Assembly (NCBI RefSeq): GCF_002835465.1
Contig: NZ_PIZM01000005.1
Coordinates: 1 to 64,000 of the forward strand
From: Psychromonas sp. psych-6C06
GTDB lineage: Bacteria; Pseudomonadota; Gammaproteobacteria; Enterobacterales; Psychromonadaceae
Length of the DNA stretch: 64,000 nucleotides
Direction: 5' to 3'
Made by a program: the position numbers and the translations under genes. How positions within the stretch are numbered: the stretch's first letter is position 1; every line of letters starts with the position of its first letter. The notes beneath the pieces were generated by a model. It was not told the origin of the DNA and made no database searches. It worked only from the letters and a program-made list of their open reading frames with translations. Shown piece after piece: positions 18,199 to 27,302 of this stretch.

Positions 18199-18876
18199 TT
18201 AAATTTTTGTCGCTCTACGTAAACTAAATCCTATCAATGCCAGTGCAAATATAGCTAACATTGTTGGTGCTGGTACAGAGCGTTTAACTAACATTGTGCT
18301 TTGAGCACTATCACCATTAGCTGTATATGAGTTTGAATAATTGTAGTTATCATAGATATTCACTACATCATTGTTATATAGATCGAAAAGCGCTCCAGTC
18401 CACTCTAGCATATGGACATTGCTTAACCCGTCGGTGCCTAAAAACCAACCTACAGAAGAGTTATGTTCGATTGCAGTACCCTCGTATTTAGTGGTGTTTT
18501 TTCCCATAATATCGAATAGTTCAGTAAAAACACTCCCATTAACGCCTTGTCCATCTTTGGCATAAAGCTGCCCTATGCCGTATTCATTTCTATTTTCATA
18601 ATCTGCACCTAAGCCTAAGAAAGCATTGCTCCACATCGTGAAAACTTGATCCTTACTGGCTAAAGACCACCCTTGGTATTCTCCGCCTTGGCCAAGCTGT
18701 GAAGCAACATAGTTATAGCTTTTGCCATTGTTGATGCCAAAGTCCATCCACTCTAACCCAGTCGAGGTATCGATAAAGCTATTATTGTTGGTATCAGTAA
18801 TAACAACAGCTTGGACGGTAACAGACAGGAGTAGAGCTGAGCTGGCTAACCCTATGTTTAAGCATTTAAAAATCAT
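18199..18876 (-). CDS. PEP-CTERM-like exported protein, paralog 1
   Basis: A 225-residue secreted protein of unknown function. It has an N-terminal signal peptide (to about VTVQA), then a conserved DTNNNSFIDTSTGLEWMDFG block and YNYVASQLGQGG near 55-68. At the C-terminus VPAPTMLAIFALALIGFSLR followed by RATKI forms a short hydrophobic helix and basic tail, as in PEP-CTERM sorting signals recognised by exosortase in exopolysaccharide producers, although the canonical Glu is missing. It is about half identical to the product at 19946-20620. No exosortase gene is in the window. The exact fold and ligand are unknown. Confidence 0.8.
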   Translation of the reverse strand: MIFKCLNIGLASSALLLSVTVQAVVITDTNNNSFIDTSTGLEWMDFGINNGKSYNYVASQLGQGGEYQGWSLASKDQVFTMWSNAFLGLGADYENRNEYGIGQLYAKDGQGVNGSVFTELFDIMGKNTTKYEGTAIEHNSSVGWFLGTDGLSNVHMLEWTGALFDLYNNDVVNIYDNYNYSNSYTANGDSAQSTMLVKRSVPAPTMLAIFALALIGFSLRRATKI

Positions 18877-19058
18877 TGAGTGTCCTCATATTTTGTTTGT
18901 ATTTCTTGGACAGGCGTCGTAATAGATACAGCAATTAACATGCCACGATAATAATTCTTAATAAGTTCAATAAGATATAAAGTGCAGTGTTTTCTATTTT
19001 GCCTTTTAGTGTAAGTAAAGTCGACATATTGTCAAAATATTAACCAATGAAGTTATCA

Positions 19059-19431
19059 GGGGCTATTGATCTTCGTTGTTTGAATGTTGTTAAACACTGC
19101 GCGTTTTTAGCAAGGTAGGCGGAATGTAGCTTGGTCATTCTAAGTGAATTTCGTCTAACGGATAGTAAAAGGTCTTTTCGTTTTGTATTGCCTACTGTTT
19201 GGCATAGTCAAATAGAGCAAGGGCATAGCGTGTTGAATTCATAAAGCAACATTTATTGACCATTTTTACTGCGTTTTCGCCTACTGATGTAGAATAATAG
19301 CTGGGCATAGACTCAGCCTTGTATAACAGCAAAGTGGTTCTTTATCTTGCATTGTTTGCTATTGACGTAGTCAACTGCGGCCAATAGCCAACAAATTGTT
19401 GCAAAAATAAACTCGAAAGTTCAACAGACCC
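19059..19431 (-). mobile_element. MITE-like element with GGGTCTGTTGA ends, long form
   Basis: Read on the minus strand the element starts GGGTCTGTTGAACTTTCGAG and ends GAAGATCAATAGCCCC, imperfect inverted repeats. It is collinear with the element at 62071-62333 (shared GCAACAATTTGTTGGCTATT, GGCGAAAACGCAGTAAAAAT, TTAGACGAAATTC) but carries about 110 extra bases in two places. It has no intact gene. No clean target duplication was found around this copy. Confidence 0.75.
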
Positions 19432-19437
19432 TATTAA

Positions 19438-19595
19438 TACCAAATCCACTAAATAACTGATCAATCTGACTGGTTAAAAGAAGCTATTTCAGCGTTAAAA
19501 ATTTTGTAAAGGGAGCAACCATTTGCATCAATTTTCGCCTTGAACTACCCCCTTTTTCCTGCGTAATATTTGATCACTATATTAGCGGAATGGTA
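19438..19595 (+). mobile_element. MITE-like repeat, type A, copy 4
   Basis: A 158-bp element, nearly identical to copy 1 inside. It begins TACCAAATCCACTAAATAAC and ends TAGCGGAATGGTA, flanked by TAA on both sides (19435-19437 and 19596-19598). It sits 6 bp from the end of the other MITE-like element (19431). Confidence 0.88.
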
Positions 19596-19752
19596 TAAGG
19601 CCAAAAGCACTGTTCAAATTAAGGAAGTGTTAAACTATCGGCGCTGTTATGCATTGTTATGAGTGATTAGTGGGATAACAATCTCATTGAGTATGTGTGC
19701 AAAAGCTTGCGTTGAAAAAGTGATTTATTTCAGATCCAAAGATGACTTAATT

Positions 19753-19835
19753 GGCATTCCCTTTACGAAAGTTTTAACGAAGAGGTAAATTATTTTAACC
19801 AGTAAAATAGAACGGCTATTTATTTCGCCGGGAAT
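19753..19835 (-). mobile_element. MITE-like repeat, type B, truncated copy 5
   Basis: On the minus strand this reads CGAAATAAATAGCC, then TTTTACTGGTTAAAAT, TTACCTCTTCGTTAAAAC and TTTCGTAAAGGGAA, the left half of the type B element. Both ends are lost or decayed, so only about 85 bp remain. Confidence 0.7.
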
Positions 19836-19863
19836 ACCGTTAGTAGCCATGAAAAACAGCTTA

Positions 19864-19902
19864 TTAACTTCATTATTTTGAAAACAGGGTAATGAAGTTA
19901 AT
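19864..19902 (-). terminator. Hairpin behind the second PEP-CTERM gene
   Basis: TTAACTTCATTA pairs with TAATGAAGTTAA, the counterpart of the hairpin at 18134-18171. It probably ends the transcript of the 19946-20620 gene. Confidence 0.55.
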
Positions 19903-19945
19903 GATTAAAACTATCTGAGTAATCGTATTTGGTTAATACAATCGC

Positions 19946-20620
19946 TTAGCGACGTGCTTGACGACGAAAGCGCAGGCCGATTAAGGCTAATGCGAAGATA
20001 GCTAGGGTTGCAGGTGCAGAGACAGTGCTACGCACAAGCATGGTGCTGCGCTGTTCATAGGACCTGTTAAGGTTAGAATCGTAATTATTGTTATCATAAA
20101 TGTATGCAATATCATTTCGGTTAAGGTCATAATAACTACCTGTAAATTCTTGTTTATATACGTAACTTAACCCGTTATTGCCTGCAAACCAAGCAAGGTT
20201 ATAATTATACTCGTATGGTGTACCTATGTTATAAGCTATATTACTACCCATCGCATCAAAGGTCTCGCTAAACACACTGCCACTTACTCCATAACCATCA
20301 CTAACATAAAGTTGCCCTGTTCCGGAGTGATTGGCATTTTCATCGCTTGCACCTAAGCCTAAAAATGCATTAGCCCACATTGTGTACACTTGCTCTTTGC
20401 TGGCCAGTGCCCAACCTTGATATTGACCACCTTGGCCGAGTTGTGAAGCCACGTAGTTATAGCTTTGGCCATTATTAATACCAAAGTCCATCCACTCCAA
20501 ACCCGTTGAGGTGTCGATAAAGCTATCATTATTGGTATCGGTTATCACACCCGCACTAGCGCTGAATGCAATAAATAAAGTCAAAGCGCTTAACGCAGTG
20601 GTTAACATTTTTAATGTCAT
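19946..20620 (-). CDS. PEP-CTERM-like exported protein, paralog 2
   Basis: A 224-residue paralog of the 18199-18876 product. The signal peptide runs to about FSASA; then come DTNNDSFIDTSTGLEWMDFG, YNYVASQLGQGGQYQGWALA and a YIYDNNNYDSN segment. The C-terminus VSAPATLAIFALALIGLRFR plus RQARR is the sorting-signal helix with basic tail. The strongest conservation with paralog 1 is in the first 90 residues and at the C-terminus; the middle differs more. An AAGGA-like site is in the AT-rich leader. Function unknown; probably surface or matrix associated. Confidence 0.8.
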   Translation of the reverse strand: MTLKMLTTALSALTLFIAFSASAGVITDTNNDSFIDTSTGLEWMDFGINNGQSYNYVASQLGQGGQYQGWALASKEQVYTMWANAFLGLGASDENANHSGTGQLYVSDGYGVSGSVFSETFDAMGSNIAYNIGTPYEYNYNLAWFAGNNGLSYVYKQEFTGSYYDLNRNDIAYIYDNNNYDSNLNRSYEQRSTMLVRSTVSAPATLAIFALALIGLRFRRQARR

Positions 20621-20887
20621 AAAATATCCTTATTTATTTTTATTATTTCAATTTAAGTTGTTTATTGTAGAAACCCATTTTTAAAGTGAAGCTTATGCTG
20701 ATGGCTATATGCTATAGCGCTTTACACTGTAAAACTGAGTTAAGAGCAATATTTATGCCATAAAAATTATCAAGAATAATTTCAGCAGTTTATAAAGTGC
20801 GCTTACTTTTAAGGTGTTATTAAAGTTTTCTTGTGTAAATTTACTCGACGCTTTTAAAAAAGAGGGGGTAGAACTATTGCAGGCATT
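20621..20887. other. Intergenic stretch, nothing recognised
   Basis: AT-rich leader of the second PEP-CTERM gene and a gap up to the tRNA-Ile terminator. I see no gene, repeat or RNA signature in it. Confidence 0.5.
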
Positions 20888-20926
20888 AAAAAAGCCGTAG
20901 TAGAAGTTAATCTATTACGGCTTTTA
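20888..20926 (-). terminator. tRNA-Ile terminator
   Basis: On the minus strand the stem AAAAGCCGTAATAGA pairs with TCTACTACGGCTTTT (one mismatch) and is followed by T residues, 6 bp after the tRNA 3' end. Confidence 0.85.
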
Positions 20927-20931
20927 GAATG

Positions 20932-21008
20932 TGGTGGCCCCTCCCCGACTTGAACGGGGGACCTGACGATTATGAGTCGTATGCTCTAACCAACTGAGCT
21001 AAGGGGCC
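20932..21008 (-). tRNA. tRNA-Ile(CAU), lysidine type
   Basis: A 77-nt cloverleaf with encoded CCA. The acceptor GGCCCCT pairs with AGGGGCC; the D arm is GCTC...GAGC; the anticodon arm is ACGA-CTCATAA-TCGT with anticodon CAU; the T arm is CCCCG-TTCAAGT-CGGGG. The GGCCCCT acceptor is that of the minor isoleucine tRNA whose C34 is converted to lysidine by TilS to read AUA, rather than of methionine tRNAs. Confidence 0.9.
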
Positions 21009-21108
21009 AAATTTGAGTTGCGATTATATAAGCTAGTCATTTTGCTGTCTAGCTTATGATTCGCTGTTTGCTGTTTTATTCAGCATAGTTCGCAAAATAA
21101 TCTCGTAA

Positions 21109-21140
21109 AAACAAAAAACGCCTACCGAAGTAAGCGTTTT
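21109..21140 (-). terminator. rpoD terminator
   Basis: AAAACGCCTA / TAAGCGTTTT forms a stem with one bulge, followed on the minus strand by a T run, 22 bp behind rpoD. Confidence 0.75.
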
Positions 21141-21161
21141 AAAGTTCAAAGACTCGTTAAA

Positions 21162-23015
21162 TTACTCATCTAGGAAGCTACGTAATTGTTCGCTTCGACT
21201 TGGATGGCGTAGTTTACGTAATGCTTTCGCTTCGATTTGACGAATACGCTCACGGGTTACATCGAACTGTTTGCCAACTTCTTCAAGCGTATGGTCTGTA
21301 TTCATATCGATACCAAAACGCATGCGTAATACTTTCGCTTCACGCGCTGTTAACCCTTCTAATACATCATTGGTTGCATTTTTAAGGCTTTCACTGGTTG
21401 CGCAATCAACTGGTAGTGCAATTGTTGTATCTTCAATAAAGTCGCCTAAGTGTGAGTCTTCATCATCACCGATAGGGGTTTCCATTGAGATTGGCTCTTT
21501 GGCTATTTTTAGTACCTTACGGATTTTATCCTCTGGCATCATCATACGCTCAGCAAGTTCTTCAGGCTGTGGCTCTCGACCCATTTCCTGTAGCATTTGA
21601 CGTGAAATACGATTCAATTTATTGATCGTTTCAATCATGTGCACTGGAATACGAATAGTACGTGCTTGGTCAGCGATTGAACGAGTGATCGCTTGACGAA
21701 TCCACCATGTTGCGTAGGTAGAGAATTTATAACCACGACGGTATTCAAATTTATCTACTGCTTTCATTAGACCGATGTTACCTTCTTGGATAAGATCTAA
21801 GAATTGTAAACCACGGTTGGTGTATTTTTTAGCAATCGAGATAACTAGACGTAAGTTCGCTTCTACCATCTCTTTTTTCGCGCGACGAGCTTTAGCTTCA
21901 CCTACGCTCATATTGCGAGAGATCTCTTTTAAATTCGCAATAGTAAGCGCTGTTTCTGCTTCAACATTAATCATTTTACGAATACAGCGACGTAAATCTT
22001 CATCAAATTCTTTAATACGTGTCGCATAATCTGCTTCTGTTGCATAAATAGCATCTAGCCATGCTTCATTGGTTTCATTACCTTTGAATAGACTGATAAA
22101 TGCTTTTTTAGGCATTTTATTTTGTTCAACACATATTTTTAATACTAAACGTTCTTGGGTGCGCACTGTATTCATTGATGCACGAATTGCTTTAACCATA
22201 CGGTCAAACTGTTTAGGAATTAATTTAAATTGCTGGAAGAATTCTGCTTGCTCAGAAATTGCTAAACGAGTTTCTGCATGCGCACGTCCATTCTTAGCAA
22301 TGGAATCTTCTACTATTTTATTGAGCTTGCGTAACTCAGCAAACTTCTCGGCAGACTCTTCTGGACAAGGACCTTTAGGGCCTTCATCTTCATCTTCAAC
22401 CTCAACGGCGACATCGTCGTCTTGATCTTCTTCTTTAAGTTGAGTGTCAGTTAGTTCTGAACCGATATGTGTTGCGCTAACTGCTTGAGTCATCTCATCA
22501 TTAGGATCAACAAAACCACTGATCATATCAGTTAGTTTCATCTCTTCGGCTTCGTAGCTATCCCAGTTGTCTAATAAGCCGGTAATTGTTGCAGGATATT
22601 CAGATACTGAGTTTTGTACCTCTTTGATTCCTTCTTCGATACGTTTAGCGATAACAATCTCACCTTCACGCGTCAGAAGTTCTACAGTACCCATTTCACG
22701 CATGTACATGCGGACAGGATCTGTAGTGCGGCCAATTTCAGATTCAACTGTCGCCAATACTTGTGCAGCAGCTTCTACTGCGTCTTCGTCTGCCGTATCG
22801 CTACTTTCTTCACCTAAGCTGATTTCATCTGCATCGGGTACTGTTTCGTATACTTTAATGCCCATATCACCAATCATTTGGATGATATCTTCAATTTGTT
22901 CTGGCTCAAAGATGTCTTGTGGTAAGTGATCGTTAACTTCGGCGTAGGTTAAAAAGCCTTTTTCTTTACCTTTGATAATAAGCTCTTTGAGCTGTGACTG
23001 AGGTGTTTGAGCCAT
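21162..23015 (-). CDS. rpoD: RNA polymerase primary sigma factor, sigma-70
   Basis: The housekeeping sigma factor. The 617-residue protein has region 1.1 at the N-terminus ([20 protein letters not shown]), an acidic non-conserved insert near 195-215 ([18 protein letters not shown]), region 2 with [19 protein letters not shown] and [20 protein letters not shown] near 430-450, and region 4.2 with [19 protein letters not shown] close to the C-terminus. Length matches enterobacterial RpoD (613). It is the last gene of the rpsU-yqeY-dnaG-rpoD block and follows dnaG by 85 bp. Confidence 0.98.
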   Translation of the reverse strand: MAQTPQSQLKELIIKGKEKGFLTYAEVNDHLPQDIFEPEQIEDIIQMIGDMGIKVYETVPDADEISLGEESSDTADEDAVEAAAQVLATVESEIGRTTDPVRMYMREMGTVELLTREGEIVIAKRIEEGIKEVQNSVSEYPATITGLLDNWDSYEAEEMKLTDMISGFVDPNDEMTQAVSATHIGSELTDTQLKEEDQDDDVAVEVEDEDEGPKGPCPEESAEKFAELRKLNKIVEDSIAKNGRAHAETRLAISEQAEFFQQFKLIPKQFDRMVKAIRASMNTVRTQERLVLKICVEQNKMPKKAFISLFKGNETNEAWLDAIYATEADYATRIKEFDEDLRRCIRKMINVEAETALTIANLKEISRNMSVGEAKARRAKKEMVEANLRLVISIAKKYTNRGLQFLDLIQEGNIGLMKAVDKFEYRRGYKFSTYATWWIRQAITRSIADQARTIRIPVHMIETINKLNRISRQMLQEMGREPQPEELAERMMMPEDKIRKVLKIAKEPISMETPIGDDEDSHLGDFIEDTTIALPVDCATSESLKNATNDVLEGLTAREAKVLRMRFGIDMNTDHTLEEVGKQFDVTRERIRQIEAKALRKLRHPSRSEQLRSFLDE

Positions 23016-23100
23016 AGATACCGTCCAAAATAGAGAGATAATATAGAAAAAAATGCAAGCGCCAGATTATACGCCTTAAAAGTATTTTTTTCCAGTTTGA

Positions 23101-24852
23101 TTAATTTTGTTTTTGCTCACTAAGCAGTATGGCAAGTTGTTGTGTTTCTTGCGTTGTTAATGCTTCATTTGAGCGTGCTTTTTGTTTTAAATATTCAATT
23201 TCATTGTTTAGGTGGAGGTTGAGAAATCGCTCTAAAATATCGAGAAAAAGATCTTCATATTTGTCTTCCTGCACATCATTTTGCCATACGGCTAATTGAT
23301 TCAATTGCTTGCTTTCTGGTGTTTCTCGCCAATGTTCAAGTAACTGACCTGTAGTTATATTGGGATTCACTCGGCAAATATCAAGGAGTGAATTTAATAA
23401 ATTTAGCCCTGGGAGCTGAATTTCTTTAAATTCAGGGAATTCAGGTAGCCCATAAGCGATATTTGGGTGTTGCAAGAGGATAGAGATCGCTAAACGCATT
23501 GGTGTGGTTTTGTTTTTTACGGTTTTTTTCTCATCTCCTTGCTCTTTTGGTAATAGTTTTTGTAGTCCTTCTAACTCAATACCAAGCAGTTTAGTTAAAC
23601 GTTCTTCCATCATTTGTCTAAAAATAGAGGTATTTAAACGGCTGATTAATGGAATAGCTAATTGTGCAAGTTTTGTTTTACTGTCACTGCTGCTCATATC
23701 AACCTGCGCTAGCAGTTGTTGAAATAAAAAATCCGAAAGTGGTAGGGATTGGCCTATTAAGCGTTCAAAGCTTTCTTTTCCCTCTTTTTGCACAAAACTG
23801 TCTGGATCTTCACCATCAGCTAAAAACATAAAACGTAGTGTGCGTCCATCTTGAATATAGGGTAGGGCATTTTCTAGTGCTCGCCAAGCTGCGGTACGCC
23901 CGGCTTTATCGCCATCAAAACAACACACAATTTCACTGCTATGTCGAAACAGGGTATGAATATGATCTGGCGTGGTCGCAGTGCCTAATGAAGCAACAGC
24001 ATAATCGATACCATACTGCCAGAGTGCGACAACATCCATATACCCTTCAACAACAAGAATACGCTCAATATCTTTGTGTGCTTGTTTTACTTGATATAAC
24101 CCGTATAACTCTTTTCCTTTATGGAAAAGTGGGGTTTCTGGTGAGTTTAAATATTTAGGCTCTTGATTATCAAAAACACGCCCACCAAAGCCAACAACTC
24201 TACCTCTACGGTCAAGAATTGGAAACATTAAGCGATCATTGAAGAAGTCATAACTGCCACCACTATCACGCAGTTTGATCATTCCAGCTTCTTGTAGTTG
24301 CTTATTTGTTTCAGTTGATCGAGAGAAACGTTTACAAATATTGTCCCAGCCTTCTGGAGCATAACCGATTTTGAAGTGTTTTGCCGTTTCGCCTGTTAAT
24401 CCTCTTGCTTTAAGGTAACTAATTACTTTTTCGCTGTTTTTATGCTGTAACAATTGCTGTTGGTAATATTTGGCGATGTCATCCATCAGCAAGTATGAGT
24501 CTTTTCGGTCTATATAGGGCGCAGGCTTTCCGCCACTTTGAATGGATGCTTCTCTTGGTACTTCTAAGCCAAGTTGACCTGCTAGGGTTTCGATAGCATC
24601 TACAAACTCTAAGCCCTCATATTCCATAACAAAGGTCAGGGCATTGCCACTGGCTCCACAGTTAAAACAGTGATAGAACTGTTGTTTATCATTAACCGAA
24701 AAACTGCTGTCATTGTTACCATTATGAAAAGGGCAACGTGCGCGATACCCTCCCCCTTTTTTTTTCAGCTTTACTTGGCTATCGATTAGTTCAACGATAT
24801 CTGTTCGTGCAATAAGATCATCGATAAAATTTTGTGGAATACGTCCAGCCAT
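23101..24852 (-). CDS. dnaG: DNA primase
   Basis: Synthesises RNA primers at the replication fork. The 583-residue protein has an N-terminal zinc-binding domain (CPFHNGNNDSSFSV with later HCFNCGASG, ligands Cys-His-Cys-Cys near 40-65), the TOPRIM core with VVEGYMDVVALWQYGI near 269 and CCFDGDKAGRTAAWRALEN, and a C-terminal helicase-binding domain. Normal length. The upstream gap of 475 bp to yqeY contains a terminator and a mobile repeat, so dnaG-rpoD must have their own promoter. Confidence 0.97.
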   Translation of the reverse strand: MAGRIPQNFIDDLIARTDIVELIDSQVKLKKKGGGYRARCPFHNGNNDSSFSVNDKQQFYHCFNCGASGNALTFVMEYEGLEFVDAIETLAGQLGLEVPREASIQSGGKPAPYIDRKDSYLLMDDIAKYYQQQLLQHKNSEKVISYLKARGLTGETAKHFKIGYAPEGWDNICKRFSRSTETNKQLQEAGMIKLRDSGGSYDFFNDRLMFPILDRRGRVVGFGGRVFDNQEPKYLNSPETPLFHKGKELYGLYQVKQAHKDIERILVVEGYMDVVALWQYGIDYAVASLGTATTPDHIHTLFRHSSEIVCCFDGDKAGRTAAWRALENALPYIQDGRTLRFMFLADGEDPDSFVQKEGKESFERLIGQSLPLSDFLFQQLLAQVDMSSSDSKTKLAQLAIPLISRLNTSIFRQMMEERLTKLLGIELEGLQKLLPKEQGDEKKTVKNKTTPMRLAISILLQHPNIAYGLPEFPEFKEIQLPGLNLLNSLLDICRVNPNITTGQLLEHWRETPESKQLNQLAVWQNDVQEDKYEDLFLDILERFLNLHLNNEIEYLKQKARSNEALTTQETQQLAILLSEQKQN

Positions 24853-24996
24853 TAAAGAACCTTAAACTTGTATATGTAAAAAGAGAGAGTTTAAATTAGT
24901 GAACACAGCCATTGTAGTGTTATTTCACTACGCAGATAACGATTTAATCGATCAATTTTGTTCAGTTTGCAAGGTGTAAAGCTTATTCGCTTATTA

Positions 24997-25157
24997 TACC
25001 AAACGAGATAAATAGCTGATCTATTTTACGGGTCAAAGCAACTTACCTCTTCGTTGAAACTTTCGTAAAAGGGAACAACCATTTACGTCAAGTTTAGCCT
25101 TGAGTTAAGTCACTTTTGCTACGAAAAATTTAGATCACAGACTTAATTCTATTGGTA
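24997..25157 (+). mobile_element. MITE-like repeat, type B, copy 6 (intact)
   Basis: A 161-bp element that begins TACCAAACGAGATAAATAGC and ends TTAATTCTATTGGTA, flanked by TTA (24994-24996 and 25158-25160). This is the best-preserved type B copy and serves as reference for the interrupted copy at 17598. It lies between yqeY and dnaG, inside the macromolecular synthesis block. Confidence 0.87.
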
Positions 25158-25265
25158 TTAGTCAAAATAAGTGAATACATTGAATCTGATCATTTTGTTT
25201 TTTGTGTTAAAAATATCGACCGTGATTATTGGCTCGCAAAACTTGACTGGCTTCATTTTTTAAAG

Positions 25266-25305
25266 ACAAAAAAGCCCCAAACTTATCGCTAAGAGTGGGG
25301 CTTTT
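25266..25305 (-). terminator. Terminator behind yqeY
   Basis: On the minus strand AAAGCCCCACTCTTA, a short loop and TAAGTTTGGGGCTTTTTT form a strong GC stem with a T run, 23 bp after the yqeY stop. It separates rpsU-yqeY from dnaG-rpoD. Confidence 0.88.
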
Positions 25306-25327
25306 CTAATTCAAAACAGCGCTTGGT

Positions 25328-25771
25328 TTAAACTAAGCTAGCTCTTACGAGTGCGCTTACTTCGCCCATATCCGCTCGTCCTGAAATATCCTTTTTGAGT
25401 ACGCCCATCACTTTACCCATGTCTTGCATGCCACTTGCTCCTGTTGACGCGATAGCTTGCTCGATTAAAGCTTTCACTTCATCAGAGGTAAGTGGTTGGG
25501 GCAGAAACTCTTGCAAGATAGCAAGTTCTGTCTTTTCAACATCAGCAAGATCAGCGCGACCTGCTTTTTCAAATTGAGTGATTGAATCTTTACGCTGTTT
25601 CACCGATTTAATCACAACAGCCGTCACTGCGTCATTATCTAGTTCAATGCGTTCATCAATTTCAATTTGTTTGATCGCAGCAAGCAACATACGGATTGTA
25701 CTCAAACGAGGTTTATCCTTCGCTCGCATCGCGAGTATTTGTTGCTCTTTTAATTTTGCTTTTAAAGACAT
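25328..25771 (-). CDS. yqeY: GatB/YqeY domain protein
   Basis: A 147-residue YqeY-family protein, related to the C-terminal tRNA-binding domain of the GatB subunit of amidotransferases. It begins MSLKAKLKEQQILAMRAKDK and has LSTIRMLLAAIKQIEIDER, EFLPQPLTSDEVKALIEQ and the glycine-rich MGKVMGVLKKDISGRADMGE near the C-terminus. Its biochemical role is not established. The gene sits 25 bp behind rpsU, a frequent arrangement in gammaproteobacteria. Confidence 0.93.
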   Translation of the reverse strand: MSLKAKLKEQQILAMRAKDKPRLSTIRMLLAAIKQIEIDERIELDNDAVTAVVIKSVKQRKDSITQFEKAGRADLADVEKTELAILQEFLPQPLTSDEVKALIEQAIASTGASGMQDMGKVMGVLKKDISGRADMGEVSALVRASLV

Positions 25772-25796
25772 AATTAACCTTTTCTAAATCAATTGA

Positions 25797-26012
25797 TTAG
25801 TAAAGGCGAACGCGGCGTGCGTTTTCACGAGAAAGTTTTTTCAAGTGACGTTTAACTGCTGCTGCTTTAGCGCGTTTACGTACTGTAGTTGGTTTCTCAA
25901 AGTACTCACGTTTGCGAGTTTCAGCTAAGATACCTGCTTTTTCACAAGAACGTTTAAAACGACGAAGTGCTACGTCAAATGGTTCGTTTTCACGAAGTTT
26001 AATTACTGGCAT
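25797..26012 (-). CDS. rpsU: 30S ribosomal protein S21
   Basis: Small-subunit protein needed for natural mRNA initiation. The 71-residue protein starts [20 protein letters not shown] and ends [13 protein letters not shown], with family length and sequence. The start at 26012 is at the invariant MPVIK; the longer frame to 26057 adds 15 unconserved residues. A GGTAATAGGCAC leader precedes it. First gene of the macromolecular synthesis block, divergent from tsaD. Confidence 0.97.
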   Translation of the reverse strand: MPVIKLRENEPFDVALRRFKRSCEKAGILAETRKREYFEKPTTVRKRAKAAAVKRHLKKLSRENARRVRLY

Positions 26013-26218
26013 GTGCCTATTACCTTTATAGTTACGGTCGTAAAGCGACCAATGCATTTAAAATGGTGCGAGATTTTAATCCTATTTAGGGGGGAAAGTA
26101 AAGGATTACCGTAGTTAATTTACTTAAATACAATAAAAGTTTTGTGAAAGCCTTAATTGATACGAAAAAACAGGTAAACTACGCTTTTTTATTAACCTTC
26201 AAAAAGGAACGGCTCGCT

Positions 26219-27238
26219 ATGCGAATTTTAGGCATCGAAACATCCTGTGATGAAACAGGCATTGCGATTTATGATGACCAATTAGGGCTACTTTCACATC
26301 AACTATATAGCCAAGTAGCGCTACATGCTGACTATGGTGGTGTTGTCCCAGAACTTGCTTCTCGCGACCATGTTCGAAAAACGATTCCGTTAATTAAAGA
26401 AGCATTAGCGCAAGCTAATTGCACTAAAGATGATATCGATGCAATCGCTTTTACCGCTGGGCCTGGCTTGGTCGGCGCTTTATTAGTCGGTTCATGCATT
26501 GGGCGTAGCTTGGCCTTTGCTTGGGGAAAGCCTGCTATTGCTGTACACCATATGGAAGGGCACCTACTTGCGCCGATGCTTGAAGATAATAAACCTGAAT
26601 TCCCATTTTTAGCGTTGCTTGTATCTGGTGGTCATACTCTCATGGTACAGGTAGATAATATTGGTGAATACACTGTTTTAGGTGAAAGTATTGATGATGC
26701 TGCAGGCGAAGCTTTTGATAAAACGGCAAAGCTGTTAGGCCTTGATTACCCGGGTGGACCGCGCTTGGCTAAAATGGCAGAAAAAGGTGTCGCAGAGCGC
26801 TTTGTTTTTCCGCGTCCGATGACCAATAAACCCGGTCTAGATTTTAGTTTTAGTGGATTAAAAACGGCAACAGCGATCACGATAGCTCAGGAGGGAGATG
26901 ATCCGCAAACACAGGCAGATATTGCACGTGCATTCCAAGATGCGGTAATTGATACTATCGCTATTAAATGTAAGCGTGCTCTTAAGCAGACGGGATTAAA
27001 ACGCCTTGTTGTTGCTGGTGGAGTGAGCGCGAATACCTCTTTACGTGAACAATTAGCTATTTTAATGAAAAACAATGGAGGAGAAGCATTTTACCCGCGT
27101 AATGAGTTCTGTACCGATAATGGTGCAATGATCGCCTATGCGGGCATGCAACGTTTAAAAGCAGGGCAGTTTGAGCCTTTAGCGATTAAGGCAAAACCAC
27201 GCTGGCCATTAGAGACACTAATCAGTGTTTCCACTTAA
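26219..27238 (+). CDS. tsaD: tRNA N6-threonylcarbamoyladenosine synthase subunit TsaD
   Basis: Transfers threonylcarbamoyl to A37 of ANN-decoding tRNAs with TsaB and TsaE. The 339-residue protein begins [20 protein letters not shown] and has the metal site HHMEGHL near 111, [11 protein letters not shown] near 131, [20 protein letters not shown] and [11 protein letters not shown] near 270. The ATG at 26219 is chosen because it starts at the conserved MRILGIE and has AAAAAGGA upstream; the frame opens 75 bases earlier without conserved sequence. Divergent from rpsU, as in E. coli. Confidence 0.96.
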   Translation: MRILGIETSCDETGIAIYDDQLGLLSHQLYSQVALHADYGGVVPELASRDHVRKTIPLIKEALAQANCTKDDIDAIAFTAGPGLVGALLVGSCIGRSLAFAWGKPAIAVHHMEGHLLAPMLEDNKPEFPFLALLVSGGHTLMVQVDNIGEYTVLGESIDDAAGEAFDKTAKLLGLDYPGGPRLAKMAEKGVAERFVFPRPMTNKPGLDFSFSGLKTATAITIAQEGDDPQTQADIARAFQDAVIDTIAIKCKRALKQTGLKRLVVAGGVSANTSLREQLAILMKNNGGEAFYPRNEFCTDNGAMIAYAGMQRLKAGQFEPLAIKAKPRWPLETLISVST

Positions 27239-27302
27239 AAATTTGGTATAATAAGCATCAATTTTTTAGCTCTTAATATCTCTAAAGGGAAATATTTTTC
27301 AA

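Noticed and set aside
21271-22929. Several open frames opposite rpoD
   Set aside because: They are shadows of a highly conserved gene on the other strand and lack family similarity and ribosome sites.
26144-26218. Upstream extension of tsaD
   Set aside because: The extra 25 codons are unconserved and the ribosome site lies before the conserved MRILGIE start.
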